Under the pieces are notes generated by a model, which made no database searches, was not told the origin of the DNA, and worked only from the letters and a program-made list of their open reading frames with translations. The position numbers were made by a program, and so were the translations under genes. Source: Haloferax marinisediminis (lineage in GTDB: Archaea > Halobacteriota > Halobacteria > Halobacteriales > Haloferacaceae). Taken from it: a stretch of DNA of 64,000 bases. The stretch lies in NCBI RefSeq assembly GCF_009674585.1, contig NZ_WKJP01000004.1, forward strand, positions 124,001 to 188,000, written 5' to 3'. This document shows, one piece after another, positions 62,748 to 64,000 of this stretch; the first letter of the stretch is position 1; every line of letters begins with the position of its first letter.

Positions 62748-64000
62748 CCAAAACACTGCTCGACGAGATGCGCACCCAGGCCGAGCGTCTGGGGTTCAGC
62801 CTGCCGGACGAACTGCTCACCGAAATCGCCGAGTCGACTCAGTCCGACTCGGACAGTGACTTCGAGGCGACTGTGAGCAGTGGAACCGACCGTGGTCACG
62901 TCGCGGACGACGCTGAAAATGCCCTTCTTGCAGTCTACGACGAACCGCGTGTTCACACCGATTCTGGCATCCTCGCCGGCGTGACGGTCGCGGTCAAGGA
63001 CAACATCGCTGTCGCCGACCTGGAGATGACGTGTGGCTCAGCGGCGTACGCTCTCGTTCCATCGTTCGACGCACCAGCGGTCAGCCGCCTATTAGACGAG
63101 GGGGCGACACTCGTCGGAAAGGCAAACATGGAACCGTTCGCGATGGGCCCGACCGGTGAGTTCAGTGACTTCGGTCACGTGACGAACCCGCTAGACCCCG
63201 ACCGTGTTGCAGGCGGTTCTTCGAGTGGGAGTGCTGCTGCCGTTGCGGCTGGGACTGTCGACGTCGCTCTCGGAACTGACACTGGTGGGAGCATTCGAAT
63301 CCCTGCTGCCTGTTGTGGCGTCGTCGGTGTCAAACCTAGCCACCGACTCGTTCCACGGTACGGCTTCGTCGACTTTGCTCCGTCCCTCGACACCATCGGT
63401 CCCATTAGCACTGACGTACAGACAGGCGCGAAGGCGCTTGCGACGATGGCGGGTCCCGACCCACGCGACCCGACCGCTGCGAATCGACCTATGGACCCCG
63501 ATGCTGTCGACGAGACGCTCGACTCACCCGAGGGGTTGACTGTCGGTGTCCCAGACACACCGTTCGACCGGTCGGACGAGAGGGTCGCAGACGCGGTCCG
63601 CGAAGTCGTCGACCGACTCGAAGACCTCGGCATCACCGTCGAACCTGTCGAACTCGACCTTGGCGAGACAGAGTTTGCCTACCTCAGCATTGGGTCTGCA
63701 GAGTTCTCTTGGTTACTCGCTGGAAACGGCGTCGTCAGAGGACAGGGAACCGGCTACAGTGAAGAACTCCGAGACGCGTTCGAACGGGCCCGGAACGAAG
63801 GCCTCGGAGAACACGTGGCGAGACGAATTCTCCCGCCTGCGTTCCTCGATGCGACGACTGGTGGGGCGGTGTACGCGTCAGCGCGTCGCGAGGGAATCGC
63901 GTTTGGCGAGCGACTCGCAACCGTGTTCGAACAGGTTGACGCCATCGTCACGCCCACGCTCCGTTCGCTCCCCCCCGGACTGGGGGAGACGACGACCCGA
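62744..64000 (+). CDS. Amidase (amidase-signature family), 3' end beyond the window
   Basis: At least 419 residues, open at the right edge. The Ser-cisSer-Lys triad is present: Lys in VTVAVKDNIAV, and the serines in VAGGSSSGSAAAVAAGTVDV and DTGGSIRIPAACCGVVGVKP. The GTG start is fixed by an in-frame TGA nine bases upstream (62735) and overlaps the small ORF. The family hydrolyses amides such as glutaminamide-type, ureido or omega-amides. In this island it may release ammonia from an amide intermediate, though a GatA-like or unrelated role cannot be excluded. The C-terminal part is not seen. Confidence 0.9.
   Translation, partial: MTKTLLDEMRTQAERLGFSLPDELLTEIAESTQSDSDSDFEATVSSGTDRGHVADDAENALLAVYDEPRVHTDSGILAGVTVAVKDNIAVADLEMTCGSAAYALVPSFDAPAVSRLLDEGATLVGKANMEPFAMGPTGEFSDFGHVTNPLDPDRVAGGSSSGSAAAVAAGTVDVALGTDTGGSIRIPAACCGVVGVKPSHRLVPRYGFVDFAPSLDTIGPISTDVQTGAKALATMAGPDPRDPTAANRPMDPDAVDETLDSPEGLTVGVPDTPFDRSDERVADAVREVVDRLEDLGITVEPVELDLGETEFAYLSIGSAEFSWLLAGNGVVRGQGTGYSEELRDAFERARNEGLGEHVARRILPPAFLDATTGGAVYASARREGIAFGERLATVFEQVDAIVTPTLRSLPPGLGETTTR

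Overview
The window reads as haloarchaeal DNA, most like Haloferax or a relative. Encoded proteins are strongly acidic, many genes have a TATA-like box about 25-32 bp before the start codon (leaderless transcripts), and several families are typical of Halobacteria: Orc1/Cdc6, a TBP paralog, a TrmB regulator, an RdfA/SMC-like pair and a halobacterial 7TM histidine kinase. A ParA gene, an Orc1 gene with its own iteron origin and an extra TBP within 5 kb suggest a large plasmid, a secondary chromosome or an integrated replicon. This is inference; no replicon junction is visible. No rRNA, tRNA, CRISPR array or transposase gene was recognised.

Layout. 0-6.5 kb: catalase-peroxidase (cut by the left edge), a molybdopterin-fold protein, a 26-bp tandem repeat, a secreted Ca-binding-repeat protein with a cytoplasmic winged helix, a luciferase-like oxidoreductase and a TRAM protein. 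6.5-11.6 kb: replication and partition, with parA and a small partner gene between arrays of a 9-bp-phased AT-rich repeat, then orc1, an iteron field and tbp. 11.8-23.3 kb: a sugar island with a debranching-type glycosidase and TrmB divergent from an ABC importer (lipoprotein, two permeases, two ATPases), a GH15-like enzyme and an AGE-type epimerase. 23.4-30.7 kb: general metabolism and signalling (LhgO, nitrilase, Lrp, aldo/keto reductase, histidine kinase, UbiA).

31-45 kb: a surface-glycan island. A sugar-nucleotide epimerase and a FilR1-type regulator precede a tightly overlapping + strand operon: secreted protein, flippase, fused GT2-GT4 glycosyltransferase, two alkaline-phosphatase-superfamily enzymes around a possible 47-residue ORF, and two large multi-span membrane proteins. 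45.2-51.1 kb: a zinc-finger micro-protein, an MNT/HEPN toxin-antitoxin pair whose toxin carries an in-frame amber codon, an EamA transporter, and a Rad50/SMC-like protein with RdfA.

51.8-64 kb: a catabolic island. PxpA, PxpB and PxpC (5-oxoprolinase or carboxyltransferase-like) lie with biotin carboxylase, a biotin carrier protein, two class III aminotransferases, a methylmalonate-semialdehyde-type dehydrogenase, two closely similar Lrp regulators and an amidase. The order of activities (open a lactam or amide, transaminate an omega-amino acid, oxidise the semialdehyde to an acyl-CoA) suggests lactam or omega-amino-acid breakdown. The best candidates for undescribed biology are the 9-bp phased repeats around parA, the surface-glycan operon and the biotin-linked lactam-type island.
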